64,000 nucleotides of DNA from an uncultured Desulfobacter sp. (GCF_963666675.1 NZ_OY762929.1:6280501-6344500); one strand, 5' to 3'; counted from the stretch's first letter, positions 1 to 8,820 are shown. A program made the numbers and translations. Notes: a model not told the origin generated them from the sequence alone.

Positions 1-615
1 GGGGATTGAAACGGGCATAATTTCATCTTTAAACCGTCCCTGGGCCACCGCCTTGTTGGCCCTTGCATAGGACTGGGCCGCAAACTGGTCCTGGTCCTCC
101 CGGGTCACCGCCCAGCGCTCGGAGCAAAGTTCATTGGACATGCCCATGTGGAAATCGTTGACAACATCCCACAGTCCGTCATGGACCATATGATCCTCAA
201 TGCGGCCCGGTCCCATGCGGTGCCCCCATCTGGCCTTGTCCATGTAATAAGGCGCCATGCTCATGGTCTCCATGCCGCCGGCCACCACCACATCGGCATC
301 GCCGCACTGGATGGCCTGGGCGGCCAGCATCACGGCTTTCAGCGATGACCCGCACACTTTGTTTACGGTAATGGCCTCCACTTCCCAGGGCAGACCTGCC
401 TTGACCACCGCCTGTTTTCCCGGGTTCTGGCCGTATCCGCAGGGCAGAACCATGCCCATGATACATTCATCCACCACATCATCTTCAATATCAGCACGCC
501 GGATGGCTTCCCTGATGACAAGACCCCCAAGAGTTGTGGCCCCCATGCCGCTCAATGAGCCGCCAAAACTGCCTAAAGGGGTTCGGGTGGCACTGACGAT
601 TACTGCTTTATTCAT
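1..615 (-). CDS. Acetyl-CoA C-acyltransferase (thiolase), C-terminus cut by window edge
   Basis: Partial gene: 205 codons are visible from the ATG at 613-615 and the frame is still open at base 1. Thiolases cleave 3-ketoacyl-CoA or condense two acetyl-CoA in the cytoplasm. The N-terminus (MNKAVIVSATRTPLGSFGG) and the block VNKVCGSSLKAV, with the acyl-accepting Cys near residue 88, are diagnostic; the GGMETMSMAPYY block follows. A good AAGGAG site lies just upstream of the start, immediately after a copy of the 95-nt repeat family. A TetR regulator gene sits upstream on the same strand, which fits control of fatty-acid or butanoate metabolism (inference). Degradative or biosynthetic role cannot be decided without the C-terminus. 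Confidence 0.93.
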   Translation of the reverse strand, partial: MNKAVIVSATRTPLGSFGGSLSGMGATTLGGLVIREAIRRADIEDDVVDECIMGMVLPCGYGQNPGKQAVVKAGLPWEVEAITVNKVCGSSLKAVMLAAQAIQCGDADVVVAGGMETMSMAPYYMDKARWGHRMGPGRIEDHMVHDGLWDVVNDFHMGMSNELCSERWAVTREDQDQFAAQSYARANKAVAQGRFKDEIMPVSIP

Positions 616-628
616 TTTATGCTCCTTT

Positions 629-725
629 TATATGAAAGAGATAGATAACTTATTGAGTTCTTTCATTCTTCGTTGTGGGTCGAAGCCTGGGTCATGATAG
701 ACCTGGCTCGGCCCATGGCCGTTAT
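629..725 (-). repeat. 95-nt structured intergenic repeat, copy R1
   Basis: Read on the minus strand, this copy runs TAACGGCCATGGGCCGAGCC through CCCAGGCTTCGACCCACAAC to a terminal GAAAGA...TCTTTCATATA hairpin. It is almost identical to copy B at 19691-19786, which lies about 19 kb away on the opposite strand; the first 70 or so bases match without a change. Its hairpin end abuts the ribosome binding site of the thiolase gene, 13 nt before the ATG. It holds no convincing reading frame. Confidence 0.85.
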
Positions 726-817
726 ATAAAAGAACCGATAAGTTACTAAATTACTGTTATGTTTTGTTGTGGGCTATGCCTGGCAGGTGATATGTCAGGT
801 CGGCCCATGGCCGTTAT
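726..817 (-). repeat. 95-nt structured intergenic repeat, copy R2
   Basis: Second copy, directly head-to-tail with R1 and farther from the thiolase start. On the minus strand it begins TAACGGCCATGGGCCGACCT and keeps the CCTG...CAGG stem and the CCCACAAC box, but the terminal hairpin has decayed. It is closest to copy F at 45412 in its first 30 nt. Confidence 0.75.
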
Positions 818-822
818 TTTTA

Positions 823-1060
823 TCCTGTTTTCCTGGACCAAAACGCCAGGCATTCTATGCGCCTAAGCTTCCCGCTAATTTTTAAGTTAGTTCTGTATGA
901 CATATTCCGTGGATATTTTCCACCCACTTCATGCAATGGGGGCGTAAAGCCGCCCAGGAGGGTTCAGACCGGATGGTTCGGATGTTGTTGAATCGAAGCG
1001 CTTAGGCCGTGCCGGGAAAGATCCGAGGGCTGTCAGATAGGCATTGTGCAGGTTGTGATT
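823..1060. other. Non-coding stretch between TetR gene and thiolase repeats
   Basis: No credible gene is seen on either strand. The stretch lies downstream of the TetR gene and upstream of the two repeat copies that precede the thiolase, so it probably carries the thiolase promoter. A loose inverted pair (GCGCCTAAG near 859 and CTTAGGCC near 1000) was noticed but is too imperfect to call an operator. Confidence 0.4.
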
Positions 1061-1705
1061 TTAATAAATAAGTCCCAGGATAAAATCTGTCTGGGTTTTG
1101 ATGTACTCGTCTATGGTAAATTTTTTCTTGAAATACCACCGACGAAAGGCCCACATATGTCCGAGCACGGAAATATTGTGTCCCACCAGGCTGCATGTCT
1201 TTTCATCCAGGCGGGGGAAATTATTTTGCCCGGACAGTTGGGCCAGCGCCCGAACAAATGTATTGGAAATATCCAGTTCCGTGTCCAGCACCCTTTTTTT
1301 CCATTTGTCCGGTAAAAACTGGGTGACCTGGTACATGAGCAGCACATGATCCGCCATGTTGTCACACACAATAAAATACTGGCGAATGGCTGCGGCCAGC
1401 TGTGCCTTTTCACAGACGTCACCGGACAGGGCTTCTTCCACGGCGTTTTTAACCTCTTCGTGGATGGCGCTGCACACCAGATACAACAGATCTTCCTTGG
1501 AGCTGATATACTCATACAAAGAGCCGATGGAAAAACCGGCCGCTTTGGCAATCATCCGCGTGGTGGTATTGTGGTAACCATGTTCGATGGCCAGCTTGAC
1601 CGTGGCATCAATAATCTGTCGACGCCGTTTGCGGACCAGCTTTTCATTTTTTATTTGTGTGGGGACATCTGCCCCGGATGCAGGCGTTGGCTTTTGCCGG
1701 GCCAT
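1061..1705 (-). CDS. TetR/AcrR family transcriptional regulator
   Basis: A 214-residue cytoplasmic repressor-type protein. The N-terminal helix-turn-helix covers about residues 30-75 (RRRQIIDATVKLAIEHGYHN, then TTTRMIAKAAGFSIGSLYEY), the classical TetR signature; the rest is an all-helical ligand and dimer domain that I cannot assign to a ligand class. The ATG at 1705 has an AGGAG site 7 nt away. It lies upstream of the thiolase on the same strand, so control of that gene is plausible, as TetR members often sense acyl-CoAs (inference). The basic, Ala/Pro-rich first 25 residues are a low-complexity extension. Confidence 0.9.
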   Translation of the reverse strand: MARQKPTPASGADVPTQIKNEKLVRKRRRQIIDATVKLAIEHGYHNTTTRMIAKAAGFSIGSLYEYISSKEDLLYLVCSAIHEEVKNAVEEALSGDVCEKAQLAAAIRQYFIVCDNMADHVLLMYQVTQFLPDKWKKRVLDTELDISNTFVRALAQLSGQNNFPRLDEKTCSLVGHNISVLGHMWAFRRWYFKKKFTIDEYIKTQTDFILGLIY

Positions 1706-1739
1706 GGGTGCTCCTAAAGGTGAATCCCAATATTTAAAG

Positions 1740-1774
1740 CCTCCCGAGACCGGGCAAACCGCGTTCCCGGGAGG
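1740..1774 (-). terminator. Hairpin after the UspA gene
   Basis: CCTCCCG at 1740-1746 pairs with CGGGAGG at 1768-1774, with a GC-rich loop. Read from the UspA gene it is followed by CTTTAAATATT, a weak T-rich tail. It probably ends the uspA transcript just before the TetR gene. Confidence 0.5.
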
Positions 1775-1810
1775 GCATATTATGGGGTGTGCGTCATTGG
1801 GCTATACGTA

Positions 1811-2779
1811 TTAAATGCAGATATCAGGGCTCAGGCGCAGTACCGGTACCGGGCTGTGACGGAAAATTTTTTCAATGGTGCTGCCCAGAACGAATTTGAC
1901 CGAGCGGCTGTGCCCTAACGGCCCTAAAACCAGGGCATCCGCCCTGAGGTCCTTGGTGGCGGAAAGGATCTGTTCACAAGGATCACCCGAATTAATGGTG
2001 ATGTCAATCCTCGGCAAATCCCCAATGCCTGCGGCCTTGATCTGATCCTCAAGCCTGTCCCGTCGCCGTTGTTTGGCTTTGGGCAAAAATTCTTCTTCGG
2101 AAAAGGAGTCTTCCGGAATATAGTGGGATTTAATCCAGGCCAGTTCCTTGGTGCCGATACAATGGACCACATGAAGTTTTGCGCCGGTTGTTTGGGCCAT
2201 CCATCCAGCCCGGGCCAGGATATGCTCGGTCCAGGGAGAAAAGTCCACCGCTGCAATAATAGTGCGAATTTCTCCGAATTCCGGCTGTTCGTCTCCCGAG
2301 TACGTCCGCTTGAAGATATGTTTGTCCCTGACGCTGAAGAGCGCCTTTTTGGAGTGCCGGAATACAAATTCGGCTGCACTGCCGAACATGAAGCTGGAGA
2401 GGTTGGAACGCCCTTTGTTGGCCATGACCACAAGGTCAGGGTCCACCTCATCAATCATGCTGAGGATCTCTTCGGCGGGATATCCCATTTTGATGCGGAT
2501 ATCGGTTTTGCCGTCGAATTCAGGGTAACGCGTCCGGATCAGATCTTTGATCTGGGCCATTCTCTCTGTTTTAAGTTCCTCCAGATACTCCTTGGTGTCC
2601 TCCCTGCAGGGGTACATCATTCCGGCCATATACACCGGATTGACCTCGCGCAAAGGGACAATGGAACAAATGGTTACGTTCATATCTGCCTGTCCTGCCA
2701 GCCCCAGTGCATAGCCCAGGGTCATGGGTGAGTAATCGGACAGGTCAATACATGCCATAATATGGTTGAACCGGTTCAT
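1811..2779 (-). CDS. Tandem universal stress protein (UspA) domains
   Basis: A 322-residue cytoplasmic protein made of two UspA domains (about 1-150 and 165-320). The second keeps the ATP-binding motif G-2X-G-9X-G(S/T) as GPLGHSRSVKFVLGST; the first has only the later half (GRSNLSSFMFGSA), its first Gly replaced by Ala, so the two halves may differ in nucleotide binding. Each domain begins with the usual beta strand (IMACIDLSDYS, IIAAVDFSPWT). The ATG at 2779 has a CAGGAG site. It is separated from the TetR gene by a hairpin and looks monocistronic. Confidence 0.92.
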   Translation of the reverse strand: MNRFNHIMACIDLSDYSPMTLGYALGLAGQADMNVTICSIVPLREVNPVYMAGMMYPCREDTKEYLEELKTERMAQIKDLIRTRYPEFDGKTDIRIKMGYPAEEILSMIDEVDPDLVVMANKGRSNLSSFMFGSAAEFVFRHSKKALFSVRDKHIFKRTYSGDEQPEFGEIRTIIAAVDFSPWTEHILARAGWMAQTTGAKLHVVHCIGTKELAWIKSHYIPEDSFSEEEFLPKAKQRRRDRLEDQIKAAGIGDLPRIDITINSGDPCEQILSATKDLRADALVLGPLGHSRSVKFVLGSTIEKIFRHSPVPVLRLSPDICI

Positions 2780-3365
2780 TGTCTGCTCCTGAATTTATCG
2801 AGCTGTTACATTTTCTTGTGTCCATTACCGGAACGGATTTATCTCGTTTGTTTTAATGCGATCAAAGGCCGTTGCGGTGGACTACCTTTCAATAGATTGT
2901 ACCACCTTCATATACGGTTGTATAGGCAACGGAAATGGTTTTTAGGATTACCCATTAAAAAGGGTAAAAAGATCTGCGCCCATCCCCGGGGAAAAAAGTA
3001 TGGACTTGGCTAATTTTATAAATTAAGGTTCATGATTGTCGGCACTGAAACGTAGTTGGAAAAAGCGCGAGGCATTGCACGATTTAAATACTTCGAGGAT
3101 TCATGTTGATAACGGCCGTTTGCGATGGGGTTCGGTCCGAGACTTGATGCTTTTGTAAAAATCATTTAATATACATGCTTCCAAACCGTGTCCAACGTTA
3201 AAAAAAATGGCTGGAGGCAAGGTGTTCCCCAACGCCGGGGTAATTAACACCGGAAGATAAAAGGGCAATAGCTCACTTGACGGTGTGTCTATACATTTAC
3301 AGTACCATTGATGCCTTAGCCCCAGCGCCCTTAAAGAAAAAACATATTCTATTACAGGTGAGTAA
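2780..3365. other. 586-bp intergenic region, divergent promoters
   Basis: This lies between divergently transcribed uspA and a sensor kinase. Short frames exist but have no ribosome binding site, biased codon use or recognisable product. Nothing like the 95-nt repeat, a tRNA or a riboswitch was seen. It must contain the promoters of both genes; I could not pick convincing boxes. Confidence 0.4.
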
Positions 3366-5096
3366 ATGAGCGATAAACCCAGCTACGAAATGCTTGAGCG
3401 ACAGATAAAACGACTGGAGCGCTCCATCCAGGGCGCCCGCCGGGCGGAATTGATCAATAGAACGCTGTTCTATATTGCATCTGATTTAACCACCTGCGAT
3501 TCCCTTGGGGATCTGTATGCCTCCATATATAAACGGGTCTCAGATCTTATGGATATTTCTAATTTTTTCATAGCCATTTATCATAAAGATCAAAAGGCCA
3601 TACAATATGTATTTCGCAGGGACCAGCAGTCAGAACTGATACCGGAATGGATATACAATTTTTCTGAAAGGCCTTCGTTGACCGGAGATGTAATTATCAA
3701 TAAAACGCCGTTACTGCTGGGTGAACAGCAGCTGATTGACCTTAAAGCCAAAGGCCGGGTGATCGGCAGGCTGCCCAAAAACTGGCTGGGTATTCCGTTG
3801 ATGGTCAAAGACGAAGTGATCGGGGTGATGGCGGTAAAAAGTTATACCAACGCCGTTAAGTACAATGAACAGCATGTGGAGCTGCTCAGTTTCGTTTCAG
3901 ACACCATTGCCACGGCCATTAAGAAAAAACAGGCGGAAAATGAACTCAGCAAGGCCAAGGAACGTCTGGTTCGCGGCCAGAAGCTCGAAGCCATCGCCAC
4001 ACTGGCCGGCGGCATTGCCCATGATTTTAACAACACCCTTTCGGTCACACTCGGCAATATTAATCTGGCCCAGATGGCGGCGGCAGACGGCACCATCAAA
4101 GGGTATCTGGACGACGCAGAACAATCGGTGCTCCAGGCGAAAAGTCTGGCGTCTAAATTTGTCGTTTTTTCAAGCAGCAGTACCGTGGGCATTAAAACCC
4201 ACATTGACCTGACCGGATTTCTTAACGTCACCCTTGATCAGCTCAAACAGGAAAAAAATATTGTGTCGCACCTTGAGGTTTTTGATCTGCCGCCTGTGAT
4301 CGAAGCGGATCGTGACGCCCTCAATGAAGCACTCAAAAATGTTGTTATCAATGCATCCGAAGCCATGGACCATACGCAGCCGGTAAAGATAACAGCCAAA
4401 CTTTATGCCGAAAGAAAAGGCATGATCGTCATATCCATCACGGACCAGGGCAGAGGTATCAAGTCGGATGATTTAGAAAAAATTTTTAATCCCTATTTTT
4501 CCACCAAACCCAAAGGGGGAAACCGGGGAACCGGGCTTGGTCTTTCCATCGCCTGGGCCATTGTGAAAAACCACCAGGGCAATATCCAGGTTCGTTCCAC
4601 CCTGGGCCAGGGGACGCGTGTGGATATTATCCTGCCGATTTTCCCCAAAGATACTTCCAAAGAAACCGTCAGCAGACCTAAAATAGTGGGACCCAAGGTT
4701 GAACGGACTGCCAGGGTGGCCACCCGGAAACCCCTTGTTCTGTGTATGGATGACGATGCCATGATTCTGGAAATCACCGAAGTCATTCTGACCCGGCTGG
4801 GCTACGAGCCTGTCCTTGCAAAATCCGGCGAAGAGGCGGTGGAAAAGTACCAGGCCTGTCTTGTGGAAGGTAAAATCATCGGCAGGGTGATCCTTGACCT
4901 TGAGGTAAAGCACGGCATGGGCGGCGAAGAGACCATGGAAAAACTGCTGGCGTTGAATCCCGGGATCAAGGGTATTGTCTCCTCAGGCTATGCCAATGAT
5001 GCGGTCATGGAAAACCACGTGTTGTTCGGATTTTCCGCCGCACTGTCCAAACCCTTTTCCATCACGGCACTGAAACAGGCCCTTGACGATTTATAA
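3366..5096 (+). CDS. GAF-domain hybrid sensor histidine kinase with C-terminal receiver
   Basis: A 576-residue soluble signalling protein. Order: short coiled coil (about 5-30), GAF sensor (about 35-185), HisKA with the phosphoacceptor His near 219 (LAGGIAHDFNN), HATPase with N box (NVVINASEAM), G1 (DQGRGIKSDDLEKIFNPYFS) and G2 (GTGLGLSIAWAIV), then a receiver domain from about 457 with the acidic DDD cluster and the acceptor Asp in VILDLEV. No transmembrane segment, so it senses an internal signal. It is orphan: no partner regulator lies beside it. Kinases of this type usually pass phosphate through their own receiver or lack an obvious output. Confidence 0.92.
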   Translation: MSDKPSYEMLERQIKRLERSIQGARRAELINRTLFYIASDLTTCDSLGDLYASIYKRVSDLMDISNFFIAIYHKDQKAIQYVFRRDQQSELIPEWIYNFSERPSLTGDVIINKTPLLLGEQQLIDLKAKGRVIGRLPKNWLGIPLMVKDEVIGVMAVKSYTNAVKYNEQHVELLSFVSDTIATAIKKKQAENELSKAKERLVRGQKLEAIATLAGGIAHDFNNTLSVTLGNINLAQMAAADGTIKGYLDDAEQSVLQAKSLASKFVVFSSSSTVGIKTHIDLTGFLNVTLDQLKQEKNIVSHLEVFDLPPVIEADRDALNEALKNVVINASEAMDHTQPVKITAKLYAERKGMIVISITDQGRGIKSDDLEKIFNPYFSTKPKGGNRGTGLGLSIAWAIVKNHQGNIQVRSTLGQGTRVDIILPIFPKDTSKETVSRPKIVGPKVERTARVATRKPLVLCMDDDAMILEITEVILTRLGYEPVLAKSGEEAVEKYQACLVEGKIIGRVILDLEVKHGMGGEETMEKLLALNPGIKGIVSSGYANDAVMENHVLFGFSAALSKPFSITALKQALDDL

Positions 5097-5100
5097 AACA

Positions 5101-5135
5101 GGGCCGGCCCGGTACACAATATCCAGGACCGGCCC
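5101..5135 (-). terminator. Hairpin between kinase and hisD
   Basis: GGGCCGG at 5101-5107 pairs with CCGGCCC at 5129-5135. The genes converge here. Read on the minus strand, after hisD, the stem is followed by a short T-run (TGTTTTAT), so it suits hisD better than the kinase. Confidence 0.5.
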
Positions 5136-5151
5136 ATTGAAAAACGGATGT

Positions 5152-6450
5152 TTATTTCCGCCGGATCTTTACTGAATTGGCATGGGCATCCAGACCTTCG
5201 GTCTGGGCCAAGGTGATCACATCGTCTGCCTCTTGTTCAAAAGCGGCTTTGGAATAGTGGATCAAACTGGTTTTCTTGGTAAAATGAGAGACACTCAAGG
5301 CCGATGAGAACCGGGCTGTACCCGCTGTGGGCAGCACATGGTTGGGGCCTGCGATATAGTCGCCCATGGGTTCTGGGGTATACGGTCCCAGGAACAGTGC
5401 CCCTGCATTTTGAATTCTGTCAATATAGTCAAAGGGCGATTCCACGATAACTTCAAGGTGCTCAGGCGCCAGGCGGTTGGACAGGTCAATGGCCGTATCA
5501 ATATCCGGGACCACCAGAATGGTGCCGAAATCATTGATGGCCGGTTCGGCAATCTCCTTGCGCGGCAGGGCATCAAGCTGGGGGCCAAGGGCGTCGGATA
5601 CCTGTTGCGCCAGTTCCTGGGAATCGGTTACCAGCACCGCCGATGCCAGGACATCGTGCTCGGCCTGGGAAAGCAGATCTGCGGCAATGCATTCGGGGTC
5701 GGCGGTGGTGTCGGCAATGATCAGGATTTCGCTGGGGCCTGCAATCATATCAATGCCAACGGTTCCGGAGACAATTTTTTTGGCAAGGGTGACATAGATA
5801 TTTCCCGGGCCCACAATCACATCAACCTTGGGCACCAGGGTGGTTCCATAGGCCAGCGCGCCAATGGCCCAGGCGGAACCTGCCTTGAACACCGAATCAA
5901 TGCCCACGGCCCGGGCTGCGGCAAGAATATGGGGATTTATTTTTCCATCAGCCATGGGCGGGGTCATCAGAGAAATGGATTTTACACCGGCCACCTTGGC
6001 CGGAATGCCGCCCATGAGAACGGACGAAACCAGGGGGGTTTTGCCGCCCTTGGCACCGGGGGCATAGATGCCTGCAGCTGACACCGGCCGGACCATCTGG
6101 CCCACCATCACCCCGTTTCTGGGGGTATCCATCCATGAGTTTTCCCGCTGGCGGCTGTGAAAGGCGCCGAGTTGTTCAACAGCCCGGTCCAGGGCCTTTA
6201 AAAACTGCGGGGTCATCTGCGCCAGGGCATCATCAAACTCCTGTTCGGTCACCTTAAAGGTATCCAGGGTAACCGCCGGGGAGTCAAATTTGTTGGTGTA
6301 TTCGATGAGGGCTTCATCCCCTCTTTTTTTAACATCATCTAAAAAGGCCTGGACATTGTCCTGGTCTTCTTTGGAAAAACCTAAACCTCTGTCTATGGTC
6401 TCCTGAACCCTTTTTTCCGCTTCCGGGGAAGGGTAATTAAATATTTTCAT
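5152..6450 (-). CDS. hisD: Histidinol dehydrogenase
   Basis: A 432-residue cytoplasmic enzyme that oxidises L-histidinol to L-histidine in two NAD-dependent steps, the last reactions of histidine synthesis. Signature blocks are AGPSEILIIAD, LLSQAEHD, the APEHLE catalytic Glu-His pair, and GPNHVLPTAGTARFSS; length is normal for the family. The gene stands alone, without other his genes nearby, which is common in this group where his genes are scattered. It is divergent from an aminotransferase 300 bp away. The HisD-like sulfopropanediol dehydrogenase HpsN was considered, but motif conservation favours true HisD. Confidence 0.93.
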   Translation of the reverse strand: MKIFNYPSPEAEKRVQETIDRGLGFSKEDQDNVQAFLDDVKKRGDEALIEYTNKFDSPAVTLDTFKVTEQEFDDALAQMTPQFLKALDRAVEQLGAFHSRQRENSWMDTPRNGVMVGQMVRPVSAAGIYAPGAKGGKTPLVSSVLMGGIPAKVAGVKSISLMTPPMADGKINPHILAAARAVGIDSVFKAGSAWAIGALAYGTTLVPKVDVIVGPGNIYVTLAKKIVSGTVGIDMIAGPSEILIIADTTADPECIAADLLSQAEHDVLASAVLVTDSQELAQQVSDALGPQLDALPRKEIAEPAINDFGTILVVPDIDTAIDLSNRLAPEHLEVIVESPFDYIDRIQNAGALFLGPYTPEPMGDYIAGPNHVLPTAGTARFSSALSVSHFTKKTSLIHYSKAAFEQEADDVITLAQTEGLDAHANSVKIRRK

Positions 6451-6749
6451 GGCGTGTCTCGTTAGCTTATGTTCATTTCCGACCCAAATGCTGATTCCAT
6501 TTCAAACAAAAGGAACAGGGCCGCTGAATAAAAGTTAAAGTATAACAATTTTTAGCCCAGAAAACCAATGTCAAGTCCAATGGGGGTAAAAAAATATGGA
6601 TCGTTGGGCGAAAATTAGCCCGCTGATGTGTTATCTGGATTTTGCCATTGACACCAGCGGCCTTTATTATACCATTGATCCGTTGAGAAAAACGTGCCGG
6701 CAGTGCCTCTTGCCGTATACTATAGATAACTTTATTTAAGGAACGCATT

Positions 6750-7907
6750 TTGAATATTTCTAAAAATATCGAAGCCCTGCGGTACAGCGTCATACGGGAA
6801 ATGAGCCAGATTGCAGCCCAGTATGAGGGTGTCATCTCCCTTGGCATCGGTGAACCGGATTTTGACACCCCTGCCCCCATTATCGAAAAAGCCTTTGAAG
6901 ATGCCCGCAAAGGTTACACCCACTACACCCCCGCCAAAGGTGATCCCGAGCTCATTGAAAAGTTGTCCGTCCATCTGTCAAAGGACCTGGGCAAACCCGT
7001 TCCCCCCGAGTGCATCATCATCACCCATGGTGCCATGAACGGCCTGGCAAATGCCTTTAGAACCCTTATGGACCCAGGGGATGAAGTTATTGTTGTCGAA
7101 CCCCATTTCCCGGATTACCTGGCCCACATCACCCTGGCCCATGCCGTACCCAGGTATGTGCCCTCGGGATTTGATAAGGGGTTTTTACCGGACCCGGCAG
7201 ATATTGAAGCGGCCATTACAGAGAAAACAAAAATCATTTTGATCAACTCGCCAAATAACCCCACCGGCACCGTGGTGCCCAAAAGTCGTTTGGAAGAGAT
7301 CGCGGCCATTGCCAAAACCCATGACCTTTGCGTGGTATCCGATGAGGTGTATGACCGGATCTCCTTTGAAGGCCGGGCCGCCTCCATATATAATTGTCCG
7401 GGAATGGAAAATCATTCCCTGGTGATTAACTCTTTTTCCAAAACCTATGCCATGACCGGATGGCGGGTGGGCTTTGCCTACGGACCCGAGCCTGTCATTG
7501 ATCAGATGGTTAAGGTGGGCAACTACAGCATCGCTTGTGCCGCTAGTGTCAGTCAGCGGGCCGCCCTGGCTGCTTTGGATACACCGGATGACGTGATCAA
7601 GCAGATGTCTGATACGTTTGAACGCCGGATGGATCTGGTCTGCTCCCGGCTTGGGGCCATGCCCGGTGTCCGGGTCCGCCGGCCGAAAGGCAGTTTTTAT
7701 GTGTTTGCCGACATCTCCAGTATTACCAACCAATCCAGGCAGTTCGCCCTGGATTTGATTGAAGAGGAAAAAGTCGTGGTGGTTCCCGGATACCCCTTCG
7801 GACAGTCGTGTGAAGGGTGTATCCGCATTGCCTGTACCATCGGCCGAGAAAGGCTTGTCGAAGCCATGGATCGCCTGGAAAGGTTTCTGGCGGCAAGACG
7901 CCCCTGA
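6750..7907 (+). CDS. Pyridoxal-phosphate class I/II aminotransferase (AspC-like)
   Basis: A 385-residue cytoplasmic aminotransferase of fold type I. The substrate-binding GIGEPDFDTP, the NSPNNPTG loop, the SDEVY Asp that binds the pyridine nitrogen, and Lys 231 in SFSKTYAMTGWRVG (Schiff-base lysine) are all present; the C-terminal Arg motif is RIACTIG. The start is TTG at 6750 with AAGGAA 9 nt upstream, the only start that leaves the N-terminal helix intact. Aspartate or aromatic substrates are most likely, but the substrate cannot be read from motifs. A TATACT box at 6716-6721 could be its -10 element. Confidence 0.9.
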   Translation: MNISKNIEALRYSVIREMSQIAAQYEGVISLGIGEPDFDTPAPIIEKAFEDARKGYTHYTPAKGDPELIEKLSVHLSKDLGKPVPPECIIITHGAMNGLANAFRTLMDPGDEVIVVEPHFPDYLAHITLAHAVPRYVPSGFDKGFLPDPADIEAAITEKTKIILINSPNNPTGTVVPKSRLEEIAAIAKTHDLCVVSDEVYDRISFEGRAASIYNCPGMENHSLVINSFSKTYAMTGWRVGFAYGPEPVIDQMVKVGNYSIACAASVSQRAALAALDTPDDVIKQMSDTFERRMDLVCSRLGAMPGVRVRRPKGSFYVFADISSITNQSRQFALDLIEEEKVVVVPGYPFGQSCEGCIRIACTIGRERLVEAMDRLERFLAARRP

Positions 7908-7985
7908 GGTGCAACGCACAGGTAAGAAGAAAGGATAGTTATCCTAACTTGCCGTTTCCGGGGTTAATGATTACGAGCAACCTAA

Positions 7986-8057
7986 TTTTGATCATTTGAT
8001 CAAAAAATTCTTGACAGCGTCATTGCCTATAGCTATATTTTGATCAAATGATCATAA
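7986..8057 (+). promoter_or_regulatory. Sigma-70 promoter framed by two TTTTGATCA dyads
   Basis: A -35 TTGACA at 8011-8016 and a -10 TATATT at 8034-8039 are spaced by exactly 17 bp. One near-perfect dyad (TTTTGATCATTTGATCAAAA, 7986-8005) lies just upstream of the -35 and a second (TTTTGATCAAATGATCATAA, 8038-8057) starts inside the -10 and covers the start of transcription. The placement is typical of a repressor that blocks polymerase. The downstream DtxR-like protein, or the UPF0251 protein, is the natural candidate ligand, giving autoregulation (inference). Confidence 0.8.
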
Positions 8058-8069
8058 CAAGGGAAAAAA

Positions 8070-8429
8070 ATGCCAAGACCCAAGCGACCCAGATGTATTT
8101 CATCTAAACCGACCATTAAAGGGTTCAAGCCCAGGGGAACTGTGGAGACCGGAGAGGTCATCCTCTCCCTGGAAGAATTTGAAGTGCTTAAACTCATCGA
8201 CTATGAGGGCATGGACCAGTCCGGCGCGGCTCAGATCATGGATGTTTCCAGACAAACCGTCGGCAGGGTCCTGAAAACCGCGCGATATAAAATCGCTGAA
8301 TCTCTGGTTACGGCCAAACGGCTTACCGTTCAGGGCGGTTGCTATGAGATGCGGGGCCGGGGAAAGGGCCGGGGGTGGCGGCATGGGTGCAGAAAACCCC
8401 AGGAACGTCAATTAAATAACGGAGATTAA
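8070..8429 (+). CDS. UPF0251 (DUF134) DNA-binding protein
   Basis: A 119-residue protein starting MPRPKRPRCI, the family hallmark. Residues about 28-80 form a sigma-factor-like helix-turn-helix (EEFEVLKLIDYEGMDQSGAA, then SRQTVGRVLKTARYKIAESL). The C-terminus is Gly/Arg-rich with two Cys residues. The family is predicted to be regulatory and is often next to metal or cofactor genes in anaerobes, but its targets are unknown to me. It is the first gene of a two-gene operon with a DtxR-type regulator, starting 12 nt after the second dyad of the promoter region. Confidence 0.88.
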   Translation: MPRPKRPRCISSKPTIKGFKPRGTVETGEVILSLEEFEVLKLIDYEGMDQSGAAQIMDVSRQTVGRVLKTARYKIAESLVTAKRLTVQGGCYEMRGRGKGRGWRHGCRKPQERQLNNGD

Positions 8430-8433
8430 ACCT

Positions 8434-8820
8434 ATGAACAGCGAACACACCCTTTCCGAAAGCCTTGAGGACTATCTTGAAGTCATACTGGAACTTCAGA
8501 TCATGAATACGGTTGCCCGGTCAAAGGATATTGCCGAGCGACTGGATATTAAATGCGGATCAGTCACCGGTACCCTTAAAAAACTGGCTGACCGGAACCT
8601 GATAAATTATGAACCCTACGGCTACATCACCTTGACCCCCAAAGGGGATAAAATCGCCAAAGAGATTACAACCCGTCATAATGTGTTCAAGCATTTTTTA
8701 TTCAAACATGTGGAGCTTGATGAAAATATTGCAGAACAGACCGCGTGCCGCATGGAGCATGCCATGAATCACAAAAATTTTATGAAATTCAAGGCGTTTG
8801 TTAAAAAACTGGACGCTTGA
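8434..8820 (+). CDS. DtxR/MntR-family metal-dependent regulator
   Basis: A 128-residue protein with the DtxR layout: winged helix (about 8-70; ESLEDYLEVILELQ, RSKDIAERLDIKCGSVTGTL) and a metal-binding dimerisation domain with the typical HNVFKHFLF helix and CRMEHAMNH segment, which carries the Cys/Glu/His metal ligands. It lacks the SH3-like third domain, so it resembles MntR rather than DtxR/IdeR. It likely represses in the presence of Fe or Mn. No metal transporter lies nearby. The paired dyads upstream of the operon are its probable own operators. The ATG follows the UPF0251 stop closely, with a GGAGA site. Confidence 0.88.
   Translation: MNSEHTLSESLEDYLEVILELQIMNTVARSKDIAERLDIKCGSVTGTLKKLADRNLINYEPYGYITLTPKGDKIAKEITTRHNVFKHFLFKHVELDENIAEQTACRMEHAMNHKNFMKFKAFVKKLDA

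Noticed and set aside
859..1007. Inverted GCGCCTAAG/CTTAGGCC pair as TetR operator
   Set aside because: Arms are imperfect and about 140 bp apart.
5338..6081. 247-codon open frame opposite hisD
   Set aside because: Antisense shadow of conserved hisD; no ribosome binding site and His/Gly/Asn-rich low-complexity product.
5152..6450. HpsN-type sulfopropanediol dehydrogenase
   Set aside because: The canonical HisD blocks and catalytic Glu-His pair are kept and no sulfonate genes are adjacent.
7185..7919. 244-codon open frame opposite the aminotransferase
   Set aside because: Shadow of a clear PLP enzyme; no family features.
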